Shown here piece after piece: positions 31,635 to 42,898 of a stretch of 64,000 bases of DNA. Positions within the stretch are counted from its first letter, which is position 1; each line of letters starts with the position of its first letter. The stretch lies in contig NW_006763132.1 in NCBI RefSeq assembly GCF_000264905.1, positions 969,503 through 1,033,502 on the forward strand, written 5' to 3'. The translations under genes and the position numbers were made by a program. The notes under the pieces were generated by a model, which was given only the letters and a program-made list of their open reading frames with translations, was not told where the DNA came from and did no database searches. The DNA comes from Stereum hirsutum FP-91666 SS1 (taxonomy: Eukaryota > Basidiomycota > Agaricomycetes > Russulales > Stereaceae).

Positions 31635-32933
31635 ATGCAAACACGCCTGGCATTTCACGCCTACGTTCGATGTAGTGGATTCCGCCGATTTGCTTCAGGA
31701 GCGAATTTGAGACCGTTCTCAGCTCGGTCTTCCACAACATTTGCGCCAAACAAGACCTCAGAGCTTGCATATTTCTCGAGAAATGAGGTCTCTGCATACG
31801 TCGACCCGCTGTCGCTCGATGTGCGAATACCGTCACCAGACAGTTCCGAGCTGCCTATTCCATATCCTCCCCCAGACGTCCCCCTCTCCGCATATCGCCC
31901 CGCGCCACCCCTTACGTCAGGTCGACTCATCTCAATATACGGACAGCTCTCGAAGACGAACCTCTCCGTACTCAACATCCTAGTCGTCATGTCTGGTGTT
32001 GCACTCTCTCCTCTTCCTACCACCATCCCTGTCCTCCTTTCGACAGCACTCGGTACTGCTTTGTGTTGCGGCTCTGCCAACACTCTCAATCAGATCCAAG
32101 AAGTACCTTTCGACGCGCAGATGGCCCGTACTCGCTCGCGGCCTCTTATTCGACGGGCTATCAGCCCCCTCCATGCCACTGGCTTCGCTGTCGTGGCCGG
32201 TGTGGCGGGCCCAGTGCTCCTATGGACCATGGTCAACCCCATCACAGCTATTCTAGGAGCAGGCAATATCGCTCTCTACTCGGGACTATACACCTGGATG
32301 AAGCGTCGCACCATCTGGAATACATGGGTTGGCGCCGTCGTAGGTGCCATCCCACCACTCATGGGCTGGACAGCGTGTGGCGGCCACCTCCTACCTTCAC
32401 CCGAACACCCAATCGCCCTCTTCCTCCCCCCGTTCCTCACAGATGCACCACTCGATCTCTCACTAATAGACAACCCGCTAGCACCTTTCGCACTCTTCAT
32501 GTTGCTCTTTTCGTGGCAATTCCCTCACTTCAACGCCATCGCGCACTTCGTCCGTGGGTCATATGCCCAAGCGGGCTATCGCATGCTCTCTGTGCTCGAT
32601 CCCAAAAAGAACGCTGCAGTAGCCCTGCGACATGCCGTCCTCCTCACCGGCATTTGCTCCGTCCTGGTCCCAATTTCCGGACTGACGACCTGGTGGTTCG
32701 CGATCACCAGCCTTGCGCCGAACGCCATATTCGTACAAAGCACATGGAAATTCTGGAAGGATGGGGGGGATAAGTCTGCGAGGGTGATGTTCCAGCACAG
32801 TTTGTGGTGGTTGCCGGTTGTGCTTGGATTGATGATGGTGCATAAGCAGGGCACGGATTGGGGCAGATGGTTGGGCTTTGGGCGGACCTCTGAGCAGGAG
32901 AAAGAGGTGGCTGGTGTCGATACGTCGTCATAG
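31635..32933 (+). CDS. COX10: Protoheme IX farnesyltransferase, mitochondrial (COX10)
   Basis: Single exon, 432 residues. UbiA-superfamily prenyltransferase making heme O for cytochrome oxidase in the inner membrane. Start at MQTRLAFHAYVRCSGFRRFA, a basic, hydroxylated presequence. Seen: QLSKTNLSVLNILVVMSGVA, then NTLNQIQEVPFDAQMARTRS followed by RPLI (N-x-x-x-D prenyl-diphosphate-binding motif with the R-T-R-x-R-P-L that typifies COX10), YTWMKRRTIWNTWVGAVVGA, IPPLMGW, SWQFPHFNAIAHFVRGSYAQ, and several hydrophobic helices. Intron-free, unlike most genes in the window. A weakly supported alternative is an extra upstream exon ending at the TTACAG acceptor-like sequence just before the ATG. Confidence 0.96.
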   Translation: MQTRLAFHAYVRCSGFRRFASGANLRPFSARSSTTFAPNKTSELAYFSRNEVSAYVDPLSLDVRIPSPDSSELPIPYPPPDVPLSAYRPAPPLTSGRLISIYGQLSKTNLSVLNILVVMSGVALSPLPTTIPVLLSTALGTALCCGSANTLNQIQEVPFDAQMARTRSRPLIRRAISPLHATGFAVVAGVAGPVLLWTMVNPITAILGAGNIALYSGLYTWMKRRTIWNTWVGAVVGAIPPLMGWTACGGHLLPSPEHPIALFLPPFLTDAPLDLSLIDNPLAPFALFMLLFSWQFPHFNAIAHFVRGSYAQAGYRMLSVLDPKKNAAVALRHAVLLTGICSVLVPISGLTTWWFAITSLAPNAIFVQSTWKFWKDGGDKSARVMFQHSLWWLPVVLGLMMVHKQGTDWGRWLGFGRTSEQEKEVAGVDTSS

Positions 32934-33081
32934 CCTGCCGACGGTCTCTTTGCTGCTTTGTTTTCGCGCATATTGTATCACTTTTTCTGGATGTTCATCT
33001 CACTCGTTCAATGTAATTTTGCTCTCCGATAACCTAGATGAATAGTGGGATATGTGTGTCTTCAATAACACATCATTCGTC

Positions 33082-33996
33082 CTAAGTCCGTGAAGACTTT
33101 TTCGCCTTGGCCAACTCTCTCTTCTTCTTCAGCATCTCCAATCTGCCCTTCAGAAGATTGACCCTGCCATCTGCCTCTTCCTGAGCCCTTTCCTCCTCCA
33201 ACAGCCGGTCCATAATAATCTCTCTATCCTCTTGCTCCTTCCTCTTTCGCTTCTCCTCCTCCGTCTCCTCGACCGTCTCTTCCACTACAGCAGAACTCTC
33301 GCCTTCCTGCGTTGGCATGCCCGTCGGAGCTTCGTATATTTTAGCCTCCGCAAACACCGTGGCCTGAGCGTATCTTTCCCGAGCGTCGTCTTCGGACTGT
33401 TGAGGCTTCGTGGCTGGCTCCAGCACAGTCCGCTGGAACGCCTCCCATTCCGCGTCAACGTCCCCAGCTGCACCAGGACCGGTATTTTCGCCCTTCGGTT
33501 TCTGCACTGCACTCCCTCCTTCGGCTTCGGCTTCTGAATCAGAGTCATTTACTGGAGGTGGTGCCCGTGATGGATCTGAGAAGAAATCGGCAGGAAAGCC
33601 ACCCTTGCTCGCGCTCGACCCAGCCTCGGGCTCCTCGTCCTGCTCTTCCACATCTTCCGTCCTTCTCCGCTTCTTTCGCTCTGACGACTTCCCATCGCCA
33701 CCATCCTCGCCTCCAGACTGCCCATCATACTCCTCTGCATCATCGTCAACCTCCATCTCCTCCGCCTTCCGTTTCCTCTCCAGCTCTCTTTGCTTCTCAG
33801 CCTCTTCTTCCCTCGCCTTTGCGACCTTCGTTCTGTGCCCTTTACTGCCCAGATGTCCTTCCCATGCTGCCGCGTGTTTGATGGCAAGTCCACATATGGA
33901 GCATCGAAGTTGACCGGAGGAGGAGTATGAGGCGTATGGGTGGGTGATGCGGGCTTCTTGACGCTTGGCTTTGAGGAGAGCACGGACGTCTGCCAT
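33082..33996 (-). CDS. ZNF830/CCDC16-like zinc-finger protein
   Basis: Single exon, 304 residues. Start chosen at MADVRALLKAKRQEARITHP; the frame stays open 31 codons further up, but this Met matches the family N-terminus. One C2H2-type finger at about residues 30-55 (CSICGLAIKHAAAWEGHLGS, then KGH), followed by a charged coiled-coil (KAREEEAEKQRELERKRKAE), an acidic middle, the segment GFPADFFSDPSRAPPP, DVDAEWEAFQRTVLEPAT typical of ZNF830 homologues, and a C-terminal coiled-coil ending KRELAKAKKSSRT. Family members associate with the XAB2/spliceosome complex; the nuclear splicing role is inferred. 3'-to-3' with COX10 (148 nt between stops). Confidence 0.85.
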   Translation of the reverse strand: MADVRALLKAKRQEARITHPYASYSSSGQLRCSICGLAIKHAAAWEGHLGSKGHRTKVAKAREEEAEKQRELERKRKAEEMEVDDDAEEYDGQSGGEDGGDGKSSERKKRRRTEDVEEQDEEPEAGSSASKGGFPADFFSDPSRAPPPVNDSDSEAEAEGGSAVQKPKGENTGPGAAGDVDAEWEAFQRTVLEPATKPQQSEDDARERYAQATVFAEAKIYEAPTGMPTQEGESSAVVEETVEETEEEKRKRKEQEDREIIMDRLLEEERAQEEADGRVNLLKGRLEMLKKKRELAKAKKSSRT

Positions 33997-34388
33997 GGCT
34001 AAAGGCTCACGATTGGCTAATTCTTTATATAGGAAGAGATGACTATATATAATTGGTTGTGAGTGAGCGAGCAAGATGGTTAGCACCACTGTCTAGAGGC
34101 GTTGGGTTGAAGGTAAGTAGAAACAGATGACGGTGTTGACTTTCGAGTGGCGGTGGCCACGAGGCCGCATTTTAGGCGCTCAGTTGCCGGCGCAACGGAC
34201 CGGGATCAGCGGAATCCACGCGTTGGTGTGGCGCTCGCGGCCACCTTGGTTTGTCTTACCCCTCATCCCTCCTCCTCCTCCTCCTCCTCGCGTTTTTAGC
34301 ACCTGGTATGATTTTTGCTCGCTACATACTATGCTATGACCTTCATATTCAGCTATTAATCCCTACTGTGACCGAGGGCATTTTTTTA
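33997..34388. other. Intergenic with CCT microsatellite
   Basis: No gene. A (CCT)n run of about 7 units lies near 34267-34287. Confidence 0.5.
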
Positions 34389-35558
34389 CTAAGTGTTTAG
34401 GGGTGAGTAGACACCGAGTCTGCTATGGGGCAATGGGGCACTACCGTACATATCGGAGCGAATCCCAACCTGGTCCTCTTGCTTTGGCACATCTATCCTC
34501 CAAGGTTTTGGAGGAAACGAGATCCTCATGGTTGCCTGGCGAGCAAGGGGTTCCTCAGCAATTTCGAACCCACATATCAGACGATGTTCCTTCCAATCGC
34601 TGTTCATAAATGATCATTCACTCAGCCATACTGAGCGTCAACCACGAGACAAATCGAGCAGCGCACCTAGCTTGGCATTCAACGCCACAATACCTTGTCC
34701 GACACTTACCTCCTCCACATTGGTGTCGAGCCCATACGCGACAACCTCTTCTTCCACATCGATTTCGCAAGCGTACCAAATCCTGAAACTCCAGGAACGT
34801 CTGCCATAGTACTTGTGCATGATATTCTTCGTACTTCTCGATGCCTATAGTCTTGGAACTCATCCTGAAGAGCACATCGGGTGCGGGGACATACGTGCCG
34901 GATGCATGGATGCGCGAGAGGCCGGAGGGTAGGAAGGCGATGTCGAGGAGGCAGCGGAGCAAGATGGGACGAGGAAGAGTGGTTTGGAGATGTCCTCGGA
35001 TAGATGTACATGTTCTTGCGCTCGTTAAGTGCGTATTAATGAGTGAATTGGCATAGGCTGTAAGTTGAAAATAATAAATATCAGTACGGCCTCGAATGCC
35101 ACAAATGAGAGATCAGAAGGTACGTACGGTAAAATCTCGATCCCGTCTATCACACCGGTTTTGACGAGTACGTCCCACGTATTTCCACCTTGGTGTACAG
35201 CGGTACGGGTCGCCCTCAGCACGGGGATGTAGTCTAGTATGTTCAATGTTGGCAAACAGCTGGACGAGAGCCATAGCAGAAGTGAAGTTGAAATACACCT
35301 TGTCTGTGTCCCATATATTACCCGCACCCTTCGTGCAAAGCCTCAACGCTGCAACAACCCTGTTTGGGTCACTCTCAAGCAAGCTTGCCCATTGCTCGAC
35401 GTCATCAGGGCTAATGTACTTGAGGTAGACATGATAGCTTCTACGATAGAATGCGTCAATGTTGAATTCTCCCAATCTCCTATCACGCGAGATATTTCCA
35501 GATAGATCTCAAGGTCTGAAAAATCGGAGCTGTCGTCGTGGTCCGCAAAATCAGTCAT
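34389..35558 (-). CDS. MYND-type zinc-finger protein, model partly uncertain
   Basis: Reliable 3' exon 34389..34599 joined to an exon ending at 34667. Together they give a MYND-like finger: RCGRRGCRVWARHQCGGGKC, then RTRYCGVECQAS and DWKEHRLICGF. Upstream in the same transcript direction are GLSRIHASGTYVPAPDVLFR, IGIEKYEEYHAQVLWQTFLE, a central exon starting at 35233 (YIPVLRATRTAVHQGGNTWD, then VLVKTGVIDGIEILP) and a 5' exon (AFYRRSYHVYLKYISPDDVE, then QWASLLESDPNRVVAALRLC). These fit an Agaricomycete MYND family with an armadillo-like helical N-terminus. The joins are not all resolved: I found no clean phase-keeping intron between the central exon and the C-terminal exon, and the first exon (possibly ATG at 35558, MTDFADHDDSSDFSDLEIYL) is doubtful. 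So the gene may be intact with unusual splicing, or frame-damaged. MYND domains bind proline-rich partners; function unknown. Confidence 0.55.
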
Positions 35559-36286
35559 AGCAGTGACGTTCCGTGAGGACCTCGGATGTGACAAGCAAGT
35601 CTACAGACGCGTAAAGAGGATATCAGACACCATAAATATTGAGGAGGGTGGAATAGCCTTACAGTTGTCGAAGTTTGGACGGGCTAAGTATTATATGTAT
35701 GTATAGCGATAGCCCCTAGAGGCAGTGAGTGTAATAGCGAGCAGCGAATGTATTGAAAGAAGGCCCGACGAGGTCCCCATCAACCTAACCCACAATTCCT
35801 TTCTGATCACTCCCCATATAGCAGGAGCTCCAATCATGATCTGCAGTCTGTTTGGAGGATTCGCGCACACAGTTGCGCACGGACACGTCCGTCGACTTCT
35901 TGACGCGCCCATAGCCGGAAGGAGACTTGGAATGCGAGACAAGTATCTTCCCTTGAAAAGCGACGCCCGAATAGTCATGACAGTCCTGCGGCGGCGACGT
36001 GGTAGTAATATACCATCACGACGCCCTTGTTCCACTGAAACTGGCTCGGTGGCACGGGTATTACGGCCTTTGTCATTGTGCGAAACCCCGTCAAGTGCTG
36101 CACGTATAGCCATTGAGGAAGCACACTGATTTGGTAGGTAATCCGTCCAGTTGACCGGTGACCATAATTGACCAGATGAGGAGACAAAATAGAATTACAG
36201 ACGGCGCCGAATCATAAGCAGACGAAACGCACAGATAAATCCTCAAAACCAACGGCGAAAATGCGACAGAAAGCAGATCGAGAGCT
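35559..36286. other. Intergenic, ambiguous reading frames
   Basis: About 0.7 kb between the MYND gene and PRP18. Overlapping open frames exist on both strands at 35691..36129 (about 135-140 codons each) with no motif, no clear start context and no splice partners. I do not call either. Confidence 0.35.
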
Positions 36287-37726
36287 TCAGCCCATCAGCT
36301 GCGAAACGTCCTCTGGTGGGTACTTGGTCTGTGCGAATGTCAAGAGCCTGGCGGAACCCTCGTCAGCATACTCCATGAAACAGCAACCCGTAGCGAGATG
36401 CATACCGTTTCAAACTCTGGATATATTTTCGGCTGACTTCGTCGTTCAGTACATGGGCGACTTGATCCGACGAGATCTTCTCGCGGGCAGAACGTTCGTG
36501 GATACTATAAATTTCATGTTAGATATGCCAGCTGGAGAAAATAAATAGTAGCAACAGAAGAAACCCGGAAAACGTACCCAACCATGGTGACACCAATTGG
36601 CCATGGGGCGTTACCGATTGAGAGTCGGAGGTAAGAGTCATTCGCTCTTTGGTATTGGCGTTTTTGCATGTGGTGAACAATCTCAGAGATGCGGGCGAGC
36701 ATGTCTGGTGGTAATGACTATATTATTGCGACTTGTCAGCCGAGGATCTAATGAGACGTAGCGAGCGATAATCACGTACTCTTGACCGAATGAGTTTGAA
36801 CAAAGGTTTGAGATATTCGGCAGACTGAACCTGTGTGGCGGCAGCAAGCTTGCCCTGCGTCGAACGTTTGATATTGTCTGCAATGGTGTTCAGTCAAGAA
36901 TGCAAGAATTGACCCAGTAAAACAACCTACCTGGCCGGTCTGTGAGACTCTCTTCCCACTCCTTTAATGCCCTCTTCAGAGCATAGTATATGATGGGGTA
37001 CAGCCTATCCGGATCTGTTTTCAGTAGCTCCAGGTCCAACACGCTCTCCCCACTGTCTACTCCCGAGCCCTTCTTTTTACCCTTTCCACTATCACCACCT
37101 CCCTCAGTGGCCTTAAGCTCTCTCTCTGACTTCTCGACGTCTTCCAATGCCTTCCTGAAGTCATTGCCACCAGCTTTGTCATGTCCTTTTTCTTCGATAA
37201 GTTCGAGCGCACGGAGACGAAGACGGCGTTCTTTGTCAGATTCGCCGAAGAGGCGAATAGGTTGGCTCTTGGCGCGGAGACGACGGACGGTCTCTTCGTT
37301 TGAGATGTTGAAAGCTGCGGCTGCTGCTTCAGGCTGTGGTGAGTTTGACGGACCACGAAAGCCGTCTGGGTGCGGTGAGGCTGTCAACGAGCGAGTAGAA
37401 GCCTGGCTCCAGCAACATGTCAGCTTCGCCACGCTCCATTTCTTCGAATCTTCCCCGACAAAGTCGACAACGGGAGGGTAGAAATGCAAGATACATACTT
37501 TGGATGCTTGTCCCGGTTTAGACTTGGATGCAGAGGCAGTAGCCTGTTCAGCCTTCTCCTTCTCAAGACGCTCCCGTTCTGCTGCCTGTTTCTCTCGAGC
37601 TTTACGTTCCTCTTCCTCTTTGTTGAGACGCTCGAGATCCCCTCTCCGCATGTATTTGTTTGGCCGAACTGGGACTTCATCGAGAGCCTTGCGTTTCGAC
37701 GCGATTTCTGCCTTGAGAGCGTCCAT
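36287..37726 (-). CDS. PRP18: Pre-mRNA-splicing factor 18 (PRP18)
   Basis: Six exons: 37499..37726, 36931..37330, 36780..36877, 36578..36717, 36406..36504 and 36287..36347; 341 residues. Second-step splicing factor that works with Slu7 at the 3' splice site. Seen: an N-terminal coiled coil ([20 protein letters not shown]), then the SFM/PRP4-like motif ([20 protein letters not shown] followed by [11 protein letters not shown]), the Prp18 helical domain ([60 protein letters not shown]), the conserved loop [20 protein letters not shown], and the C-terminus ALR-like stretch [20 protein letters not shown]. Length and order match the human and fungal proteins. Divergent from COX12 over 225 nt. Confidence 0.96.
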
Positions 37727-37951
37727 GATTGTGGCCTGTATATTCTTCTAGAAATGTATAGCGCTTGGGTTGAAACTGAGGTGGGGAAGCAGGTGATGGG
37801 CAAGTGGCGAGGAGGAAAGAGGCTCGAGCTGGCGTAGCCACGCCGAGGCTTGCTCGCGAACCCTCACGTGATCAGATCCCGTCGCTTTCCGTCGCTTCGT
37901 CCGGCGTCGTGCTCGTTCGCCCCCTCATCAACGCCTTCACCCCGCACCACC
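37727..37951. promoter_or_regulatory. Divergent promoter PRP18 / COX12 with CACGTG
   Basis: 225 nt between ATGs. TCACGTGA at 37864-37871 is a perfect 8-nt palindrome about 80 nt upstream of COX12. It is followed by repeats of CGTCGCTT/CCGTCGCTT. Binding of a bHLH factor is inferred from the motif only. Confidence 0.45.
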
Positions 37952-38576
37952 ATGTCTGACGAACTCTCCAGGTGCGTTGTCCTGCTGAGCGACCTGATTT
38001 CTGTCCACTAACGCTGGACAAAATACAGCAAATACGTTCTCCAGACCGCCGGCTTCGACGGTAGGCGGTTTCGGCGTATTCTCCTTGCTCCAGTTTTAAT
38101 CTGTTTGTTTGTAGCACGGTTCCCTTATACGAACCAGACCAGACACTGGTACGCCTATTTCTGGGATACCGTATCGTCTTGACTGATTGGGCTATTTCCG
38201 AACAACCAGCTTCCAGAACTACACCGACTACTTCAAGTGCATCGCCGCCAAGGGCGAGGACTTCGCTCCCTGCAAGCAGTTCAAGAGGGCTTACAACTCT
38301 CTCTGCCCTAGTACGTCTTCTTTCATATACTCCTTCCAGCCTGCTCTCAGCTACTTGTCTTGCTTGCTTTCTTTTCTATACTTAACTATCTGCTACTTGT
38401 ATCATAACCCTGAACATCGCCACTGACTTGTTATCTCCCTGTTCAGACGAATGGGTGCGTTTACTTGTTTTTATAATTGCTGTTGAAGCGTCGCTGATTG
38501 TCCGTTGTGCGGAAAGATTGCCAAGTGGGACGATCAGAGGGAAAACGGCACCTTCCCCGCCTCACTCGAACCTTGA
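37952..38576 (+). CDS. COX12: Cytochrome c oxidase subunit 6B (COX12)
   Basis: Six exons: 37952..37971, 38029..38060, 38115..38148, 38210..38310, 38447..38454 (8 nt) and 38517..38576; 84 residues, the family length. Seen: FPYTNQTRHCFQNYTDYFKC and the second Cys pair CKQFKRAYNSLC: Cys29-x9-Cys39 and Cys50-x10-Cys61, the CHCH arrangement of Cox12/COX6B, followed by NEWIAKWDDQRENGTFPASL. The protein lies on the intermembrane-space side of complex IV at the dimer interface and is imported by the Mia40 route. The residues N-E-W are encoded by the 8-nt micro-exon plus one upstream base; without it the frame breaks. Confidence 0.95.
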
Positions 38577-39638
38577 TTGTATCTTCTCGGGGTTGAAGCA
38601 CATGTTAGACTGGGACGTTATCACTGCATTGAACTCGACATATTATCTCGTTCATCCTTTGTGACAATTGCTTGGCACGGGTGGCTGGTCACGTCCTGGC
38701 CACCATCCTTCGTACAACCTGTGTCAGGCATTCGAATTTAAAACCAGTGGCTCCCTCAACATCGGACGTCTCAAATAGTGCATGTATGATTGGGTATGCC
38801 TTTGTTCAAGTCACGTGTGCGTCAGACGGTGTTTGGTTCTGCTCAACATCCCAATTCCTGTCCGATAGTCTTGATATTGACTGTAAATTTTCTATCCGAT
38901 TCATATGAGCCTCTGGAGTCACTCGTTGCCTATGTATGACATGGGCTGCAGAAACTTTCCACCCCAGTCTACCCTGATTCTGTGCTCCTCGTCCAAGTCC
39001 CTCTCATAGTTCTCGAGCAGGGAATAACAAGACGTATGTCCAAGGATCCACCGTGAGATTCCCACCGTTAGCTGTGGTGGGTCGGGGATGATCGCGATGT
39101 ACCCGAGCCTTTTAAAGGACGGATCAACTCGAGCTCGTCAAAAGCTCAAAGCGTAGACTATGATATGCATGTACCTGGTCCGGATTGTATCAGACCTAGT
39201 TGATCAATCTCCTCGTCCAGTTGGCTGCTTGATGCGGCAAGACGTCGAAGAGACTTTCCTCTAGTTTCGTTCTGAGACCTGATCCACCTGCAAAGGAAAG
39301 CGTTTTGCGGACCGGATTTGGCACGATCCTAGACTTTCCTCAAACTTGGTGCGATTGTGTGTCCGTGCTCAGACAGCACAGCACCGCTTCTGCTTTTCGA
39401 GTTATCTGCTGTCTCTGTCCATTATGGTCCAGCGACGATACGGCATCAGTCTAGGTGTTCCTGAGCCTTGAGCGCTAATACTCGCAGAGGCCAGAGGCTA
39501 CGACTTTTTGCAAAACCATGTAGCTTTGACGACTGCTCGATCGCACTGGGCGTATCGAGACGATGTCTATGGGAGCAATAATAGTATACAGAATGACAAC
39601 AAAAGAGTGGCATGGTCCGTTTATGAGTCCAAAAATAA
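38577..39638. other. Intergenic region
   Basis: About 1.1 kb between the convergent COX12 and hydrolase 3' ends. Nothing supportable seen. Confidence 0.45.
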
Positions 39639-41042
39639 TCAGTCTGATTCCTCGTCTGAGCTCTTCTCGTAGTCCCCGAAGAGGGACTCCCAAGGTGAGA
39701 TGGCTGTGGTCGGAATGGGTGGAGGTGGGCCATCGATGTGTCTCAGAATCCAGTTATGCAATAGTTCGTTGATCCTATGGCCGTGCCGTAACATCAACCA
39801 CTCATCAGTCGAATGCTTCCTAGGCGACAGAAACGAAAATACGGGTGAAATAGGCATGATAGAACTCACTCATTAGGCGCAGTGACACAAGCATAGTGCG
39901 TCGCCTTCGGGACGTCCACGAACTCTGTCTGCACTCCAGCATCTACCAGCGCGTTCACCACTCCCTGCGCCAGTTCGATCGGATAGGCGATGTCGATCTG
40001 CCCGTGTACGAGCAGGACGGGGCTTCCCCGGTTCTTGCAGAGTTGTTCGCGCGTTATGCGCGTGCTGTTTGCGAAAAAGCCGATGAATATGTTCCAACAC
40101 TCGTCTAAATCACTCCAGTTGACTGCGCCTTGTGCGACGGAGTATTTCACGAGGCTATAAAGAACGAAGGAACCTCGTCGTGAGCCCACTGTGTCATCGA
40201 AGAAGAAAGGGCCTGGATGAGGAACTGACGCTGTGATGAACCGACTTTCGATATTGTTGAACGCGTATTGAAGAGCACCAAAGATGGAATCTTCGGCAGC
40301 AAGTTGGTCGACGTTCTCCGGATTCGCGTATGCCTGAACCCAACAGTCGTAGATCTCCTGTCTTCCAGCGAGGACGTTTTTGTCCTAGGAAACATCCAGG
40401 GAGGTGCACGACCGTCAGGGCCGCCGGCCGATCGTACGAGCAAGTGACATGGATATGCGGGCGTACCTCGACATCAGGCACCGGAGAGATCAGAAAGTGG
40501 GAAAGCACCCGGTCGGGATGCGCCGTATTGAGGTGCGCACATGTCAGAGTCTGCATACACATCGACACAAAATGACATGGTGGGAGATTCAACGCTTGCT
40601 GTTCGCAAGTTGGGATACAACGCACCACGATGGAGGGAAGAATTATGGGTCAACGGCACGCGTATGCTCTAGAGATGAAAGTACGCACCATGAAACAGAA
40701 GAGATCTTCTGCTGCTGCTACGGGACTCCAGGTCTTTGGAACAGGTCCTCTGGTGTCGCCGTGTCCGCGAGTATCAAGCGATACGAGATTGAATCTCCTC
40801 AGTTGCTTGTCTCGAAATTGAACTGACAAGGTGGTAAGGCATGGCGTTAGTCAGACGACCTTGTCGGGAACCATACGAAAACACGTACATTCAAAAGTCT
40901 GCTGCCCGAGATAAAGGCCGTGCAAAAAGATGAGGGTAGGAAGGCTTTTATCGATTGTCTCCGCGCTTGGATTGCTGGGTGTAGAAATATGGTAGCTGAC
41001 ATGCAGAGGTCCAGAGGACGATTCGATGTCGACGTAAGGCAT
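39639..41042 (-). CDS. Alpha/beta-hydrolase fold protein
   Basis: Five exons: 40889..41042, 40689..40822, 40467..40598, 39870..40384 and 39639..39774; 356 residues. Seen: MPYVDIESSSGPLHVSYHIS, the oxyanion-region LPTLIFLHGLYLGQQTFE, NLVSLDTRGHGDTRGPVPKT, the expected nucleophile strand as LPPCHFVSMCMQTLTCAHL, LVHGQIDIAYPIELAQGV (likely acid), and ATHYACV (likely catalytic His). Odd: the nucleophile elbow reads F-V-S-M-C rather than G-x-S-x-G, so it may be a non-standard hydrolase or inactive. C-terminus GDYEKSSDEESD. Substrate unknown; no signal peptide. No obvious partner genes. Confidence 0.82.
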
Positions 41043-42451
41043 GATGAAGAAGATTGGGCGTTGGCTCTTGGCCGAGATGTTTGAACGTGAGAGGCGTGAA
41101 GACGTAGATGTTGAGGTCGAGAGAGTAGGGATTGCAATAGGGCGAACAGAGTTGAATCATCGAAAGATCCATCAGGATTCATGATCGGGCAAACATTTAA
41201 AATTGGCGGCTATTTTGCATTCTAGGATCGTTTGATGTGAATGCGAGGCGGCACTGAGAAAGTGCGACGGTGGTTAGCCATGTTTGGTATGGGCTGCTGC
41301 ATTCTGGCGAGTGATCGCGAGCCATGAACCTCTTCGGCGCCCGTGAAAATAACTCCTGTAGGGAATGCAAGGGTTAAAAAAATGACTTTCTGGAGTATTT
41401 AGGATAGGGTATACGTCGGAGCCGGTAGCTGTATGGAGTTCGAAACAATGTCTGTCCGAGGGCAAGCAGTCTACGTGAATCTGATGGAGCGCAACACAAC
41501 GAGCGAAAGGGCGTGTCCATACCATTGGTCGTGCCCATCCAAATTGAAAAGAGTCCAGACCTTATGCATTATGCTCTGGCAAAAGCTTCAGCCTTCCGAA
41601 AGTTGCGCTCCCGCCGGACTCGAACACTCTGTTCCTCTCTGCCCGCCGGCCGTATGGTCTGCTACGGCTCAAACATGTCCTCCGAGCTCTTCTCGAGGCT
41701 CATCAGCATTGCTCCAGCGCTCACATCATCTCATAAGGTCACGACGACCTTCCATTGGCCTGAGTCCGAACTCCCGTGCGCTAGAACCATGTCACCTCCC
41801 CCAGTTTACCTTACTTTACCTTACCTGGTGATCTGGGGTCGCGACGACGCTTTGCCCTGAACTCGTGCTGCCAAAAGCTGACCTACGAAAATGTCAACCT
41901 AAGTATCGATGGGGCCACGCCGTGGTCAATCCGTGGCCAATCCGTAGCTACCCGCACATGGCGTCATGCATCATCACAATTCCGAGTGCAGCTTACTCGC
42001 TGTCACCTACTGGAACGTACCCGAGATGAGCCCGATAGCGTTGAGTGTCACTGTGCGTTAGCTTTTTGACCTTAAGCGCAGGATCGTATAGGCCAAGGGA
42101 AGCGAAGAGAGCGGTTATATTACCCCTATGTCTCGACAGTTGATCTTGACAAGAACTCACGGGAAAAGCCGGAATAGGAACGCATTCTAACCGCCACGGC
42201 GGCAGCAATTACTTCCACAGCACAATATCTTCGAAACCGACGGCTTTCAGACTGAGACTCGATTTCGTTGCAAGTATCCTTCTATACCACAACAAAATGA
42301 AGACGAAAGAAAATATATATAGTCAGAAGCGCTGGATGCATGTTGTGTATTGCTAGCGAAACTTCGGTCATAATCCAATCCCGTCCATACCGCACCAAAT
42401 ACTCCAAACCTCTCTCCCAACCGCCTTCGCCAGGAATCAAGAAGAAAACAC
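41043..42451. other. Intergenic region
   Basis: 1.4 kb upstream of the hydrolase gene and downstream of citrate synthase. A B-box-like GTTCGAGTCC on the minus strand near 41617-41626 has no tRNA around it. A TTACCTTACTTTACC stretch near 41810-41825 is a small repeat. No gene seen. Confidence 0.4.
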
Positions 42452-42862
42452 TTAGTTCTTGTCCTTGAAAATCTGCTCGATGGCGGCAGTAGAGTAAGAC
42501 TTGGGACGCTCGAGGGCTGGAGATGAATGTTCACGATCAGACATGGTCCAAATGTGAGACATGAATGAAGATACGTACGAGCACCAAGAGCACGGTCCCA
42601 GATCAACTGAGCAGCAACACCGAATGCACGCGAAACACCGAAGAGAACGGTGTAGTAGTTCATCTCCTTGAGACCGTAGTAGGTAAGGAGAGCACCGGAG
42701 TGGGCATCAACGTTGGGCCATGGGTTCTTCGCCTTACCGGCCTCGAGCAGGATACCGGGGACGAGGTTGTAGACCTGGCCAACGAGCTTGAAGAGCTTGT
42801 CATCGGGCAAGTGCTTCAGCGCGAACTCCCTCTGGGCGACGTAGCGGGGGTCGGTCTTCCTG

Positions 42863-42898
<36 letters not shown>

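Noticed and set aside
32063..32773. 236-codon frame inside COX10 in another phase
   Set aside because: COX10 frame carries all family motifs; the other is a shadow with atypical composition.
35725..36129. 134-codon plus-strand frame
   Set aside because: No motif, no start context, and an equally long frame lies on the opposite strand.
41600..41640. Minus-strand GTTCGAGTCC resembling a tRNA T arm
   Set aside because: The flanking bases do not pair into a T stem and no cloverleaf is possible.
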